Source: Torymus aiolomorphi (taxonomy: Eukaryota > Arthropoda > Insecta > Hymenoptera > Torymidae). Taken from it: 64,000 bases of DNA. This document shows, in pieces, positions 21,858-32,753 of this stretch. Every line of letters begins with the position of its first letter. Position 1 is the first letter of the stretch. The stretch is taken from positions 108,651,310 to 108,715,309 of the forward strand of contig CM070876.1 of NCBI GenBank assembly GCA_036365515.1, read 5' to 3'. The notes under the pieces were generated by a model. The model was given only the letters and a program-made list of their open reading frames with translations. It ran no database searches and was not told the origin of the DNA. Both the position numbers and the translations under genes were made by a program.

Positions 21858-21898
21858 ACCTGAAGAGGGACAAAAATAAAATTGTCCGAAAGGTCGAC
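21858..21898 (+). ncRNA. Hammerhead-like core in the PLE 3' region
   Basis: CTGAAGA (21860-21866), stem II GGACAA (21868-21873) with TTGTCC (21882-21887), GAAA (21888-21891), two bases, then TC (21894-21895). Core spacing matches the minimal Penelope hammerhead. Stem I is weak (one clear pair), so activity is doubtful. Confidence 0.45.
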
Positions 21899-21900
21899 GG

Positions 21901-22165
21901 ATAAAAAGAAAAAAATGGTGTTGTTTTATTAATCACCTTTTAATTAATAACACCGGAGTGGTAGTAAATTTGGCCATTAGCTTCAAGAATTTGTGATATT
22001 ATTGAATACTAAAGGGTATTAATAAAATAAATTGAAATCTATTTTTGGAGGATGATACAGATGTTTTCTCATTTACAAGAATAGGAATAGAAGTACAATA
22101 GAAAGTAAATTAACACAATGGAAGTACAAAACATAAAAAAATTTATACAAATGTATTGTTTTGTC
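21901..22165. other. No gene seen
   Basis: AT-rich spacer between the PLE and a minus-strand reading frame; likely 3' UTR of the latter if it is real. Confidence 0.4.
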
Positions 22166-22758
22166 CTAACGTTTATATTTACTAGCACTACGTAAGTTAT
22201 TGGCAATAATATCCCAAAGTCTTTCTTGATTGCTCTCAACAACAACTGTGTCCCATGTCAAACGTACCTCTTCGTTTGTTAAATAGTATGGTGGAACGCT
22301 GATCAATTTATTCAAATTTGTCTCCAGTAATATCATCAATGGATCAATTGGGTTTAGACGACTTGGCCATATTGATCTGTATAATGAGTTGTTGTACATT
22401 GACCATCTTAAAACTTTGTCTTGCATTGTGACATAATTGTTGTCCTCGATTGTACCAATAATCTTTGGTTCTCCTCCCAATGTCGAATTTATCTCCCTCA
22501 TAATGCTTTTTAAAATGTGGATGTGATCTGGTTCTTCATTCCACAACTGAATGATTCCATGATTATTACTATTGAACCACATCTTGTATAATAACTTTCT
22601 CCCATATCTAAATTAATTTCTCTCATAGCTACTTTTATAAATCTTTTACTGTTACTCTGCAGAATATATCTCAAACAAAATGTTTCTTTATCATGTAATT
22701 TTTCGTTAAAAAAATTACGCGATTTGTAAATTTTTGCTATTATATCTAAGGAGGTCAT
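22166..22758 (-). pseudogene. Unrecognised protein, about 195 aa across one frameshift
   Basis: Two overlapping minus-strand frames (22758-22510 and 22582-22166) look like one protein broken by a frameshift near 22590. The first begins MTSLDIIAKIYKSRNFF. The second contains IIQLWNEEPDHIHIL, EDNNYVTMQDKVLRW and RLTWDTVVVESNQERLWDII and ends in a basic tail. Residue composition (Trp, charged and hydrophobic alternation) is protein-like and better than chance in this AT-rich DNA. The half-motif 'MREIN' occurs in both parts. I do not recognise the family. It lies downstream of the MADF gene on the same strand, so it could belong to the same transposon or be a host or viral relic. Confidence 0.4.
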
Positions 22759-23134
22759 TGTACAAGATATTATTAAACTATTAATTCGCTGATAACTTTA
22801 TTATTAAACTTCTTTTTTTGCAATACTTCCTTTCAGATTTATAAAACTACCACTGCCACTACCATTCTATGCGATGAAACAACGGTCGCGCTCGCTCTAT
22901 ATTCGCACTCTCTATAATATGATGAAATCGTCGTATGCACGTATATTCGATTCCAAGAATCCGAGTAACGATGCGTGCGCGCACATTTATTAAAAAATCT
23001 AGCATTATGGAAAAATAGTAAAAATATTTATTATAATATCAAATTTGTATATAGAAAGTATGTTTGCTTTAGAATTCAATGACTTTGAAAATAAATAGAT
23101 AAAATTAATTGAAACAATTTATTCTAAAATCTAC
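22759..23134. other. No gene seen
   Basis: AT-rich spacer between the unrecognised frame and the C-terminal piece of the MADF gene. Confidence 0.4.
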
Positions 23135-23231
23135 TCAGGATAGGCTTTTAAATCTCGTAAAAAAGCGAGTATTTTTCTCGACCATGCACATTTTTTTGAA
23201 TTTTCTATTAATTCAAACCCAGCGCTGATCA
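23135..23231 (-). pseudogene. C-terminal piece of the MADF gene, separated by the foldback
   Basis: If the 9.7-kb foldback and one TA are removed, the minus-strand MADF frame from 32977 continues here for about 32 open codons and ends at TGA (23137-23135). The open length alone is only modest evidence. The exact TA boundary adds support. Confidence 0.55.
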
Positions 23232-23303
23232 TACCCTTACGAAAAGATGCTGTAGTTATTACTACACAAACGCTGTAGTAACAGTTCTGTAGTAGTTACT
23301 ATA

Positions 23304-24933
23304 CAGGGTGTGTCAAAAGTTCCGGGACGGCCAGTTATCTCAGCGGGAATGCATTTTCGGAAAAAATGTTTCATGCAAAAGATGTAGGATTTTTCCCTGG
23401 CTATCTGATGGTGACCTTGAATTTGACCTTGGGCTTGACCTTCAAGGTCATTTGAAGGTCAAGTCGAATTTTTTAAATGGGAACCCTCCTTTTTTATTGC
23501 GCAAACCGAAAGAGGGAAAAATTCTCTTTCCAACGATATAAGACACATATGCGGTCAAATGTGATCTAGAGGTCGTTTCAAGGTCAAGTCGGTAAAATGA
23601 GGTCAAATTGATCTTGGGCAGTCCAAAGCATGGAAACTAAGGGCGTTGGGAAAAAACTTTCCATACGAAAGTTCCCGCAAATCGAATGGAGCATCTGATG
23701 GTGACCATGAATTTGACCTTGGGTTTGACTTTCAAGTTCATTTAAAGGTCAAGTCGAATTTTTTGAATGGGAACCCTCTTTTTGTTGCAGAAATGCGGGA
23801 AAACTTACCTTTCCAGGGGTGTAAGATACATACGGGGTTAAAAGTGAGCCGAAGGTCATTTGAAGGTCAACGTTCTTATACTCCGATCATCTGGACACCC
23901 CATCGAATTTCGTGTATCAGGGCGTTAAAAAACATTTTTTGTGCAAACGTTTCTGGATCAAAACCCAGACCTGGGACCTGGCTAATCACCGCTGACCTTG
24001 GAACGACCTTGGGTCGACCCAACGGGGCAAACCGACCCCAGATACGGGTTCAGCGACCCCGAAAACCCATGGGTCCGTGGTTTCAAGCACCTTCTGCAAT
24101 TCCTTTTGGTTTGACCTTGGAACGACCTTGGGTCGACCCAACGGGGCAAACCGACCCCAGATACGGGTTCAGTGACCCCGAAAACCCATGGGTCCGTGGT
24201 TTTAAGCACCTTCTGCAATTCCTTCTAGTTTGACCTTGGAACGACCTTGGGTCGATCCAGCGGGGCAAACCGACCCCAGATACGGGTTCAGCGACCCCGA
24301 AAACCCATGGGTCCGTGGTTTCAAGCACCTTCTGCAATTCCTTCTGGTTTGACCTTGGAACGACCTTGGGTCGATCCAGCGGGGCAAACCGACCCCAGAT
24401 ACGGGTTCAGCGACCCCGAAAACCCATGGGTCCGTGGCCCGCATTTCTGCAACAAAAAGAGGGTTCCCATTAAAAAAATTCGACTTGACATTCAGATGAC
24501 CTTGAAGGTCAAGCCCAAGGTCAAATTCAAGGTCACCATCAGATGCTCCATTCGATTTGCGGAAACTTTCGTATGGAAAGTTTTTTCCCACCGCCCTTAG
24601 TTTCCATGCTATGGACTACCAAAGATCAATTTGACCTCATTTTACCGACTTGACCTTGAAACGACCTCTAGATCACATTTGACCCCGTATGTATCTTATA
24701 TCGGTGGAAAGAGAATTTTTCCCTCTTTCGGTTTCCGCAATAAAAAAGGGGGCTTCCCATTTAAAAAATTCGACTTGACCTTCAAATGACCTTGAAGGTC
24801 AAGCCCAAGGTCAAATTCAAGGTCACCATCAGATAGCCAGGGAAAAATCCTACATCTTTTGTATGAAACATTTTTTCCGAAAATGCATTCCCGCTGAGAG
24901 AACTGGCCGTCCCGGAACTTTTGACACACCCTG
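23304..24933. mobile_element. 1,630-bp Tc1/mariner-type foldback nested in the left arm
   Basis: Ends CAGGGTGTGTCAAAAGTTCC and its complement; TA at 23302-23303 and 24934-24935. The other arm of the host palindrome keeps the empty site with a single TA (32905-32906), which proves insertion after the palindrome formed. Arms of about 500 bp (23304-23811 and 24437-24933) flank a single-copy part and a tandem repeat. The arms are dense in TCAAGGTCA motifs. No transposase; non-autonomous. Confidence 0.92.
23996..24437. repeat. 119-bp tandem repeat, about 3.7 copies
   Basis: The unit with 'ccttggaacgaccttgggtcga' starts near 23996, 24115, 24234 and 24353. Copies differ at only a few bases. Reading frames across it on both strands are by-products. 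Confidence 0.92.
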
Positions 24934-24935
24934 TA

Positions 24936-25215
24936 CAATAACTACTGAAAAATACTGTAGTAATTTCGGACTGTAGTTATGACCACACAAAATTATTACA
25001 GGAATTGTGTAGTGACTACTACAGGTATTTTGTAGTTACTACTACAGGAATTTTGTAGTTACTACTACAGGAATGTTGTAGTTACTACCCCTATTGAAAA
25101 ATATCGCGCGATTATCGTGCGATAAATCGCGCGAATAATCGCGCGAATAATCGCGCGATGATCGTGCCAGTTTATCGACCATTTTCTGGCGCGATAATCG
25201 TGCGATAATCGCGCG
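24936..25215. repeat. Foldback left-arm iterons: 'gtagttactactacagg' then 'cgcgcgattatcgcgcg'
   Basis: At 24936-25090 short palindromic words around 'gtagtaactac' repeat every 25-30 bases. At 25110-25215 the word 'atcgcgcga' and near variants repeat about eight times. The mirror image lies at 31965-32092 and 32754-32960. Clustered short sites inside terminal repeats suggest protein-binding iterons. Confidence 0.8.
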
Positions 25216-26011
25216 AGTTAACCGAAATTCAACATTAAAAAATAAGTTTTATTTCCACAGCTGTGTACGTGCTTGCGTAATTGACAAACATTATGACTGT
25301 AAATGTATCAGTGCGTAACTGCTGTGTTAATGTACACCCGAGGGAAGTTAATTCTTTCCGAACGTGCCGGGTGAATTCAAAATCTTGGAATCCCATTGGA
25401 TCAAGTGTTATTAATCGCGCGATTAATCGGAAAATTTTTATAAAAACAATTACACCAAAAATATGTATAAAAATTACTTTTAATAAGAACGAATTACTTT
25501 CAAAAGTTATAGATTATACTGAAAAAATTTAGCTGATTTCAGCTGGACATCATGCCAAAACGTCACCTGATTATCAGGTGATTAGCACCTAAAAATCATG
25601 TTGATATTATCTCTTAAATAACATTGGTTTTACATTTTGCTATGAAAAATCGAGTTTTTCTCGCAGTCAAAGCAATTAATTAAATTTTTAAACTTTTATC
25701 TATGATTAACATATGTATTATAACCATGCCCACATAAAAATATTTCGTAAGTTCTTACGTGAGAACTTACGTAAGCTCTCATCACTCGGTGTGCGAATAA
25801 GTAAATTAAAAATTAAAAAATAAAGACATGTAACATACATGTATATTGGAATAATATTATCATAAATGATATTGTTCTTAATGTGGAGAAAGGATAAATG
25901 ATGTTTAATGAGCCACGTGCTCGCGCTACTCGACACCGACCCGTGATATAGCAAATTTACACGAGGTCGGAGCCGAGCGCGCCCACGTGTACTTCGATAT
26001 TAGCTGCTACC

Positions 26012-26432
26012 ATGAACAGTTGCGACGACGTCGGCCACACTACGAGGAGGCGAAATCTTGACGATGATAGTGAGATTAAAGAACAGAGAAGATATTTCAC
26101 ATGGGGTCAGCAGATCAAATTTTTGAATCCTTTAGGCTTTGTGAGTTATAACTATAATAATTTTTATTCAACAAAAATGTTTCTGATTCTTTATTACAAA
26201 CTATTTAAAATGTGTGCAGGAACAATATTGGTAAACCGTCTTGAAAAGAATTCTATATTTTTTAAATATCAATATAAACCAATAATTGGTATTTTTGTCA
26301 ACCCGCTGGATTTCAGATCATAATATTATTCATATATCTCATGTTATGGATCTTGCCGCTAAAGTTGCTCAAAGCATGAAAAATCCATTAAACATCTATT
26401 TTCAACAATATTTTCAACAGACTTATAAGTAA
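26012..26432 (+). pseudogene. Left-arm copy of the foldback's two-exon reading frame, frameshifted
   Basis: Exons 26012-26140 and 26317-26432 are the mirror copy of the right-arm gene at 31168-30747. The donor GTGAGT and acceptor TTTCAG are kept, but one base is missing after 'gattaaa' (near 26078), so the frame is lost midway in exon 1. Where the frames can be compared, changes are mostly conservative (Leu/Phe, Leu/Met). Confidence 0.5.
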
Positions 26433-28440
26433 TAACACTTATATTTACTTTCCTAAATTTCCAATGGGAGCCATTTACACTGTTAATAAACTCTCTTTCT
26501 AATCTTCATATCTATTCCAAATTCAATTTCATAAGTAATCTATTATTATATGTGCAAAAAGCCAAAAGTAAATTAATATGTAAAAAGTTGCAATCAAAGT
26601 AGTTGAAAAACGATTTAGCAATTGTATACTCCAATGCGCAGACAAATACTTCTTACTCATTAATTTTCAAATACAATATGGTGTTCTTAGTAAGTCTTCG
26701 CTTCATGTGAAATTTCATAAATTATGTAAATTACAATCTTATAAATCATTAAGATCCATAATCCAATTATTTAATTGTAATTTACACTGAATAGTTTATG
26801 AAATTTCATGATGCGAAGGTTTAATAAGAAAACCATATTTTACTTGAAAATTATTGAGTAAGAAGTTCTTGTCTGGGCATTGAAATATACAATTGCTAAA
26901 TTATTTTTCAACTACGTTGTTTGCAACTTTTTTACATAGTAATTTACTTTTAGCTTTGGCACACATAATAATAGATTACTTATAAAATTCTGTTTCGAGT
27001 AGATATCAAGAATACATGTAGAGTTTATTAACAGTGTAAGCGGCTTCCATTGAAAATGTAGGAAAGTAAATATAAATTTTATTACTTACAAGCCTTTCAA
27101 AAATATTATTGAAAATAGATATTTAATGTATTTTTCATTTTATGACAATATTCAGCAACAAAATCCTCAAACTATGCAAATGGATCATAAAATAAATATA
27201 AACATATTCTACAAATAAAAGCAAATTTTTTCCCAATGCTACAAATTACAAGCCACATTTTTAGCCAAAGCTAAAAGTAAATTAGTATAAAAAAGTTGCA
27301 ATCAAAGTAGTTGAAAAACAATTTAGCAATTGTATACTCCATTACGCAGACAAATATTTCTTACTCAATAATTTTCAAATAAAATATGGTGCTCTTATTA
27401 AGCATTCGCTTCATGTGAAAATTCATAAATTATGTAATTTACAATCTTACAAATCATTAAGATCCATAAGTCAATTATTTAATTGTAGTTTACACTAAAA
27501 AGTTTATCAAATTTCATGATGCGAAGGTTTAGTAAAAAAACCATATTTTATTTGAAAATTATTGAGTAAGAAGTTCTGGTCTGGGTATTGGAATATAAAT
27601 GGCTAAATTATTTTTCAACTACTTTGATTGCAACTTTTTTACATAGTAATTTACTTTTAGCTTCGGCACACATAATAATAGATTATTTATAAAATTCTGT
27701 TTCGTGTAGATATCAAGAATACATGTAGAGTTTATTAACAGTGTAAGCGGCTTCCATTGAAAATGTAGGAAAGTAAATATAAATTTTATTACTTACAAGC
27801 CTTTCAAAAATATTGTTGAAAATAGATATTTAATGTATTTTTCATTTTATGACAATATTCAGCAACAAAATCCTCAAACTTTGCAAATGGATCATAAAAT
27901 AAATATAAACATATTCTACAAATAAAAAGCAAATTTTTTCCTAATGCCACATTTTTTGCCAAAGCTAAAAGTAAATTAGTGTAAAAAAGTTGGAATCAAA
28001 GTAGTTGAAAAACAATTTAGCAATTACTCCATTACGCAGACAAATATTTCTTACTCAATAATTTTCAAATAAAATATGGTGCTCTTATTAAGCCTTCGCT
28101 TCATGTGAAAATTCATAAATTATGTAATTTACAATCTTACAAATCATTAAGATCCATAAGTCAATTATTTAATTGTAGTTTACACTGAAAAGTTTATCAA
28201 ATTTCATGATGCAAAGGTTAAGTAAGAAAACCATATTTTATTTGAAAATTATTGAGAAAAAGTTCTTGTCTGGGTATTGGAATATACAATTGCTAAATTG
28301 TTTTTCAATTACTTTGATTGCAACTTTTTTACATAGTAATTTACTTTTAGCTTTCGCACACATAATAATAGATTACTTATAAGATTCAGGTTTGAGTAGA
28401 TATCAAGAATACATATAGAGTTTATTAACAGTGTAAGCCG
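26433..28440. repeat. Left-arm AT-rich blocks, each internally palindromic (three copies)
   Basis: Blocks bounded by 'gaaagtaaatataa..ttattacttacaagc' (27060 and 27769) are about 709 bp long. Within each, 'gcaatcaaagtagttgaaaaac...' is followed by its own inverse about 350 bases later (for example 26587 and 26930). The right arm (29450-30745) has only two blocks, so one left-arm block is an extra copy. Confidence 0.8.
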
Positions 28441-29450
28441 CTGAATAAGTTAAAATTCATGTATGTAAATTCTGATATTACTAGCTTACATGTTATACGT
28501 TCAAAATAAGCAATGAAGGGGCCAACCCGTTACCACACCACATCCATTGAAAGCCAAGGCCAGATCGAGGCACATATTGGTACTTAGTAGCACTACATAC
28601 TGTTGAGAACATCCTCAGTCTGATGGTTGAGAATCATTCATCTTTTCTGCTGCCTCAGGTACCTCCAACAAGAGAAAAGTACAAACAGCCCACCCACCCA
28701 TTAAAGAGGTTAGGAGTGAGAAAGAACTTACAGAATCTATGCTTTACCGCCGACTGCGTTGTTTTATTGTCTCAGATGAATCACCACCGAACGATGGACG
28801 CGAAGAATGAACCAACACCCACCAGGACACCGTACTGCAGCAGCCGCTGTCATATCGTTGCGAATGTCGAACAAGACACGTGTACGGCAGCGTCGGACGT
28901 TGGTCTACCTATACAAACAATTCAGTCAGCTGTTGGCGCTCCCGGCCGCTTGGGATATAATCGTCTCGTCCGTAAAAAGGCTGTCCGACGCTGCCGTGCA
29001 CGTGTCTTGTTCGGCATTCGCAACGATGACAGCGGCTGCTGCAGTACGGTGTCCTGGTGGGTAAATTGGTTCCTTCTTCACGTCCATCGTTTGGTGGTGA
29101 CTCCTCTCAGACAGTAAGACAGCGGAGTCGGCGGTAAAGCATAGACTATGTAAGTTCTTTCTCACTCCTAACCTTTTTAATGGGTGGGTGGGCTGTTTGT
29201 ACTTTTCTCTTGTTGGAGGTATCTGAATCAGCAGAAGAGATGAATGATTCTCAACCATCAGGCTGAGGATGTTCTCAACAGTATGTAGTGCTACTAAGTA
29301 CCAATATGTGCCTCGATCTGGCCTTCGCTTTCAGTGGATGTGGTGTGGTAACGGGTTGGCCCCTTCATTGCTTATTTTGAACGTATAACATGTAAGCTAG
29401 TAATATCAGAATTTACATACATGAATTTTAACTTATTCAGCGGCTTACAC
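28441..29450. repeat. Foldback centre: inner arms and loop
   Basis: Inner arms (about 28441-28898 and 28981-29450) are GC-richer than the rest and pair almost fully. The loop (about 28899-28980) is unpaired. Long open frames here on both strands are mirror images and are not called as genes. Confidence 0.7.
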
Positions 29451-30746
29451 TGTTAATAAACTCTATATGTATTCTTGATATCTACTCAAACCTGAATCTT
29501 ATAAGTAATATCTATTATTATGTGTGCGAAAGCTAAAAGTAAATTACTATGTAAAAAAGTTGCAATCAAAGTAGTTGAAAAACAATTTAGCAATTGTATA
29601 TTCTAATACCCACACAAGAACTTTTTCTCAATAATTTTCAAATAAAATATGGTTTTCTTACTAAACCTTCGCATCATGAAATTTGATAAACTTTTTAGTG
29701 TAAACTACAATTAAATAATTGTCTTATGGATCTTAATGATTTGTAAGATTGTAAATTACATAATTTATGAATTTCACATGAAGCGAGGGCTTAATAAGAG
29801 CACCACATTTTATTTGAAAATTATTGAGTAAGAAATATTTGTCTGTGTAATGGAGTATACAACTGCTAAATTGTTTTTCAACTACTTTGATTGCAACTTT
29901 TTTACAGTAATTTACTTTTAGCTTTGGCAAAAAATGTGGCATTAGGAAAAAATTTGCTTTTTATTTGTAGAATATGTTTATATTTATTTTATGATCCATT
30001 TGCAAAGTTTGAGGATTTTGTTGCTGAATATTGTCATAAAATGAAAAATACATTAAATATCTATTTTCAACAATATTTTTGAAAGGCTTGTAAGTAATAA
30101 AATTTATATTTACTTTCCTACATTTTCAATGGAAGCCGCTTACACTGTTAATAAACTCTACATGTATTCTTGATATCTACTCGAAACAGAATTTTATAAG
30201 TAATCTATTATTATGTGTGCGAAAGCTAAAAGTAAATTACTATGTAAAAAAGTTGCAATCAACGTAGTTGAAAAATAATTTAGCAATTGTATATTCCAAT
30301 GCCCAGACAAGAACTTCTTACTCAATAATTTTCAAGTAAAATATGGTTTTCTTATTAAACCTTCGCATCATGAAATTTCATAAACTATTCAGTGTAAATT
30401 ACAATTAAATAATTGGATTATGGATCTTAATGATTTATAAGATTGTAATTTACATAATTTATGAAATTTCACATGAAGCGAAGACTTACTAAGAACACCA
30501 TATTGTATTTGAAAATTAATGAGTAAGAAGTATTTGTCTGCGCATTGGAGTATACAATTGCTGAATCGTTTTTCAACTACTTTGATCGCAACTTTTTTAC
30601 ATATTACTTTACTTTTGGCTTTTGCACATATAATAATAGATTACTTATGAAATTGAATTTGGAATAGATATGAAGATTACAAAGAGAGTTTATTAACAGT
30701 GTAAACGGCTCCCATTGGAAATTTAGAAAAGTAAATATAAGTGCTA
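29451..30746. repeat. Right-arm AT-rich palindromic blocks (two copies)
   Basis: Mirror of the left-arm blocks. Includes a plus-strand open tail (about 29969-30080) ending NIYFQQYF, related to the end of the two-exon frame (see findings). Confidence 0.75.
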
Positions 30747-31168
30747 TTACTTATAAGTCTGTTGAAAATATTGTTGAAAATAGATGTTAAATGGATTTTT
30801 CATGCTTTGAGAAACTTCAGCGGCAAGATCCATAACATGAGATATATGAATAATATTATGATCTGAAATTCAGCGGGTTGACAAAAATACCAATTATTGG
30901 TTTCTATTGATATTTAAAAAGTATAGAATTCTTTTCAAGAGGGTTTACCAATATTGTTCCTGGGCACATTTTAAATAGTTTTTAATAAAGAATCAGAAAC
31001 ATTTTTGTTGAATAAAAATTATTATAGTTATAACTCACAAAGCCTTAACGATTCTAAAATTTGATCTGCTGACCCCAAGTGAAGTATCTTCTCTGTTCTT
31101 TTAATAGCAATATCATCGCCAAGATATCGCCTCCTGGCACTGTGGCCGACGTCATCGCAACTGTTCAT
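30747..31168 (-). CDS. Putative two-exon gene inside the foldback, 81 aa, intact in the right arm
   Basis: On the minus strand, ATG (31168-31166, context GCTACCATGA) opens exon 1 (31168-31039, 130 nt). The donor is GTGAGTTATA, the intron 176 nt, and the acceptor GAATTTCAG. Exon 2 (30862-30747, 116 nt) ends TAA. The sum is 246 nt, exactly 82 codons. The product has a basic N-terminal part, a helix-like stretch (KILHLGSADQILESLRL) and ends NIYFQQYFQQTYK. I recognise no family. The mirrored left copy has a one-base loss. It may be a captured host gene fragment or a small element-encoded protein; splicing is inferred only from signals. Confidence 0.45.
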
Positions 31169-32093
31169 GGTAGCAGCTAATATCGAGTACATGTGGGCGC
31201 GCTCGGCTCCGGCCTCGTGTAAATTTGCTATATCACGGGTCGGTGTCGAGTAGCGCGAGCACGTTGCTCATTAAACATCATTTATCCTTTCTCCACATTA
31301 AGAACAATATCATTTATGATAATATTATTCCAATATACAGGTATGTTACATGTCTTTATTTTTTAATTTTTAATTTACTTATTCGTACACCGAGTGATGA
31401 GAGCTTACGTAAGTTCTTACGTAAGAACTTATGAAATATTTTTATGTGGTCATGGTTTTAATACATATGTTAATCATAGATAAAAGTTTAAAAATTTAAT
31501 TAATTGCTTTGACTGCGAGAAAAACTCGATTTTTCATAGCAAAATGTAAAAACCATGTTATTTAAGAGATAATATCAACATGATTTTTAGGTGCTAATCA
31601 CTTGATAATCAGGTGACGTTTTGGCATGATGTCCAGCTACAATCAGCTAAATTTTTTCAGTATAGACTATAACTGGTGAAGTAATTCGTTCTTATTAAAA
31701 GTAATTTTTATACATATTTTTGGTGTAATTGTTTTTATAAAAATTTTCCGATTAATCCCGCGATTAATAACACTTCAATAGTCCAATGGGATTGCAAGAT
31801 TTTGAATTCACCCGGCACGTTCGGAAAGAATTAACTTCCCTCGGGTGTACATTAACACTGTAGTTACACACTAATACATTTACAGTCATAATGTTTGTCA
31901 ATTACGCAAGCACGTACACAGTTGTGGAAATAAAACTTATTTTTTAATGTTGAATTTCGGTTAACTCGCGCGATTATCGCACGATTATCGCGCCAGAAAA
32001 TGGTCGATAAACTGGCACGATCATCGCGCGATTAGTCGCGCGATTAATCGCGCGATTCATCGCACGATAATCGCGCGATATTTTTCAATAGGG
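31169..32093. other. Foldback right arm between the reading frame and the iteron block
   Basis: Mirror of about 25090-26011. Contains the possible promoter of the two-exon frame (GC-rich 31169-31260) and the cgcgcgattatcgcgcg block (31965-32092). No other exon seen. Confidence 0.5.
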
Positions 32094-32753
32094 ACTACAG
32101 ACAATTTTCGTGAAAACATCTTATAGAGGTTTAGCATCTTATTTAGCGCTGTGTCATCGCACATTAGAGTCAGTGGCAAACAATCCTAGGTAAAGAGTTG
32201 TACCCGGGGGACTGCCGTGCATGACTGTCGGCACCTTATCGATTAAGCCTAGTGAGCTCAGATATCAAAATCAAGGTAATCCTTGTCATATTGACTCTCT
32301 GTAAAGAGTCGTTCGAACGGTTGAATCTCACGGCTTTACATACCCTCGCGGTTCCAATGTGTTTATGAGAGTTCCGACTGCTGCGCTGCTCTGCGGCATG
32401 CGGCAGCAGCTTGCTTGTCCAGAGCCTCGTTTATGTATGTACGCTGCTATGCCGCTATGGAGCGCAGCAGCCGGGACTCTCATAAACACATTGGAACCGC
32501 GAGGGTATGTAAAGCCAAGAGATTCAACCATTCGAACGACTCTTTACGCTGAGTCAATGTGACAAGGATTACCTTGACTTTGATATCTGAGCTCACCCGG
32601 CTTAATCGGTAAGGTGCCGACAGTCGTGCACAGCAGTCCCCGGGTGCAACTCCTTACCTAAGACTGTTTGTCACTGACTCTGCTGTGTGATGGCACAGCG
32701 CCAAATGAGATGCTAAACCTCTATTAGATGTTTTCACGAAAATTGTCTGTAGT
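32094..32753. mobile_element. 660-bp foldback nested in the right arm
   Basis: Ends ACTACAGACAATTTTCGTG and its complement; nearly palindromic along its whole length around about 32425. The left arm of the host lacks it (uninterrupted at about 25091-25096). A target duplication cannot be fixed, because the site already consists of 'gtagt' words. Reading frames inside are mirrored by-products. Confidence 0.82.

Larger units (their letters stand above)
20258..21900 (+). mobile_element. Penelope-like retroelement (PLE), 5'-truncated, with inverted ends
   Basis: Holds the C-terminal part of a Penelope protein (linker after RT, then GIY-YIG endonuclease), a 3' UTR and a hammerhead-like motif. A 106-bp near-perfect inverted repeat (20258-20363 with 21425-21530) places an inverted copy of the 3' coding end upstream. 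Inverted 5' copies are a known outcome of Penelope integration. Broken by a stop, a frameshift and a tandem duplication, so not active. Confidence 0.85.

Noticed and set aside
23646..24600. Reading frames of 78-195 aa in the 119-bp repeats
   Set aside because: Present on both strands, created by the inverted and tandem structure of a non-coding foldback.
28623..29258. 164-aa and 110-aa mirrored frames at the foldback centre
   Set aside because: Mirror images of each other across the palindrome, crossing the loop; no domain and no splice signals.
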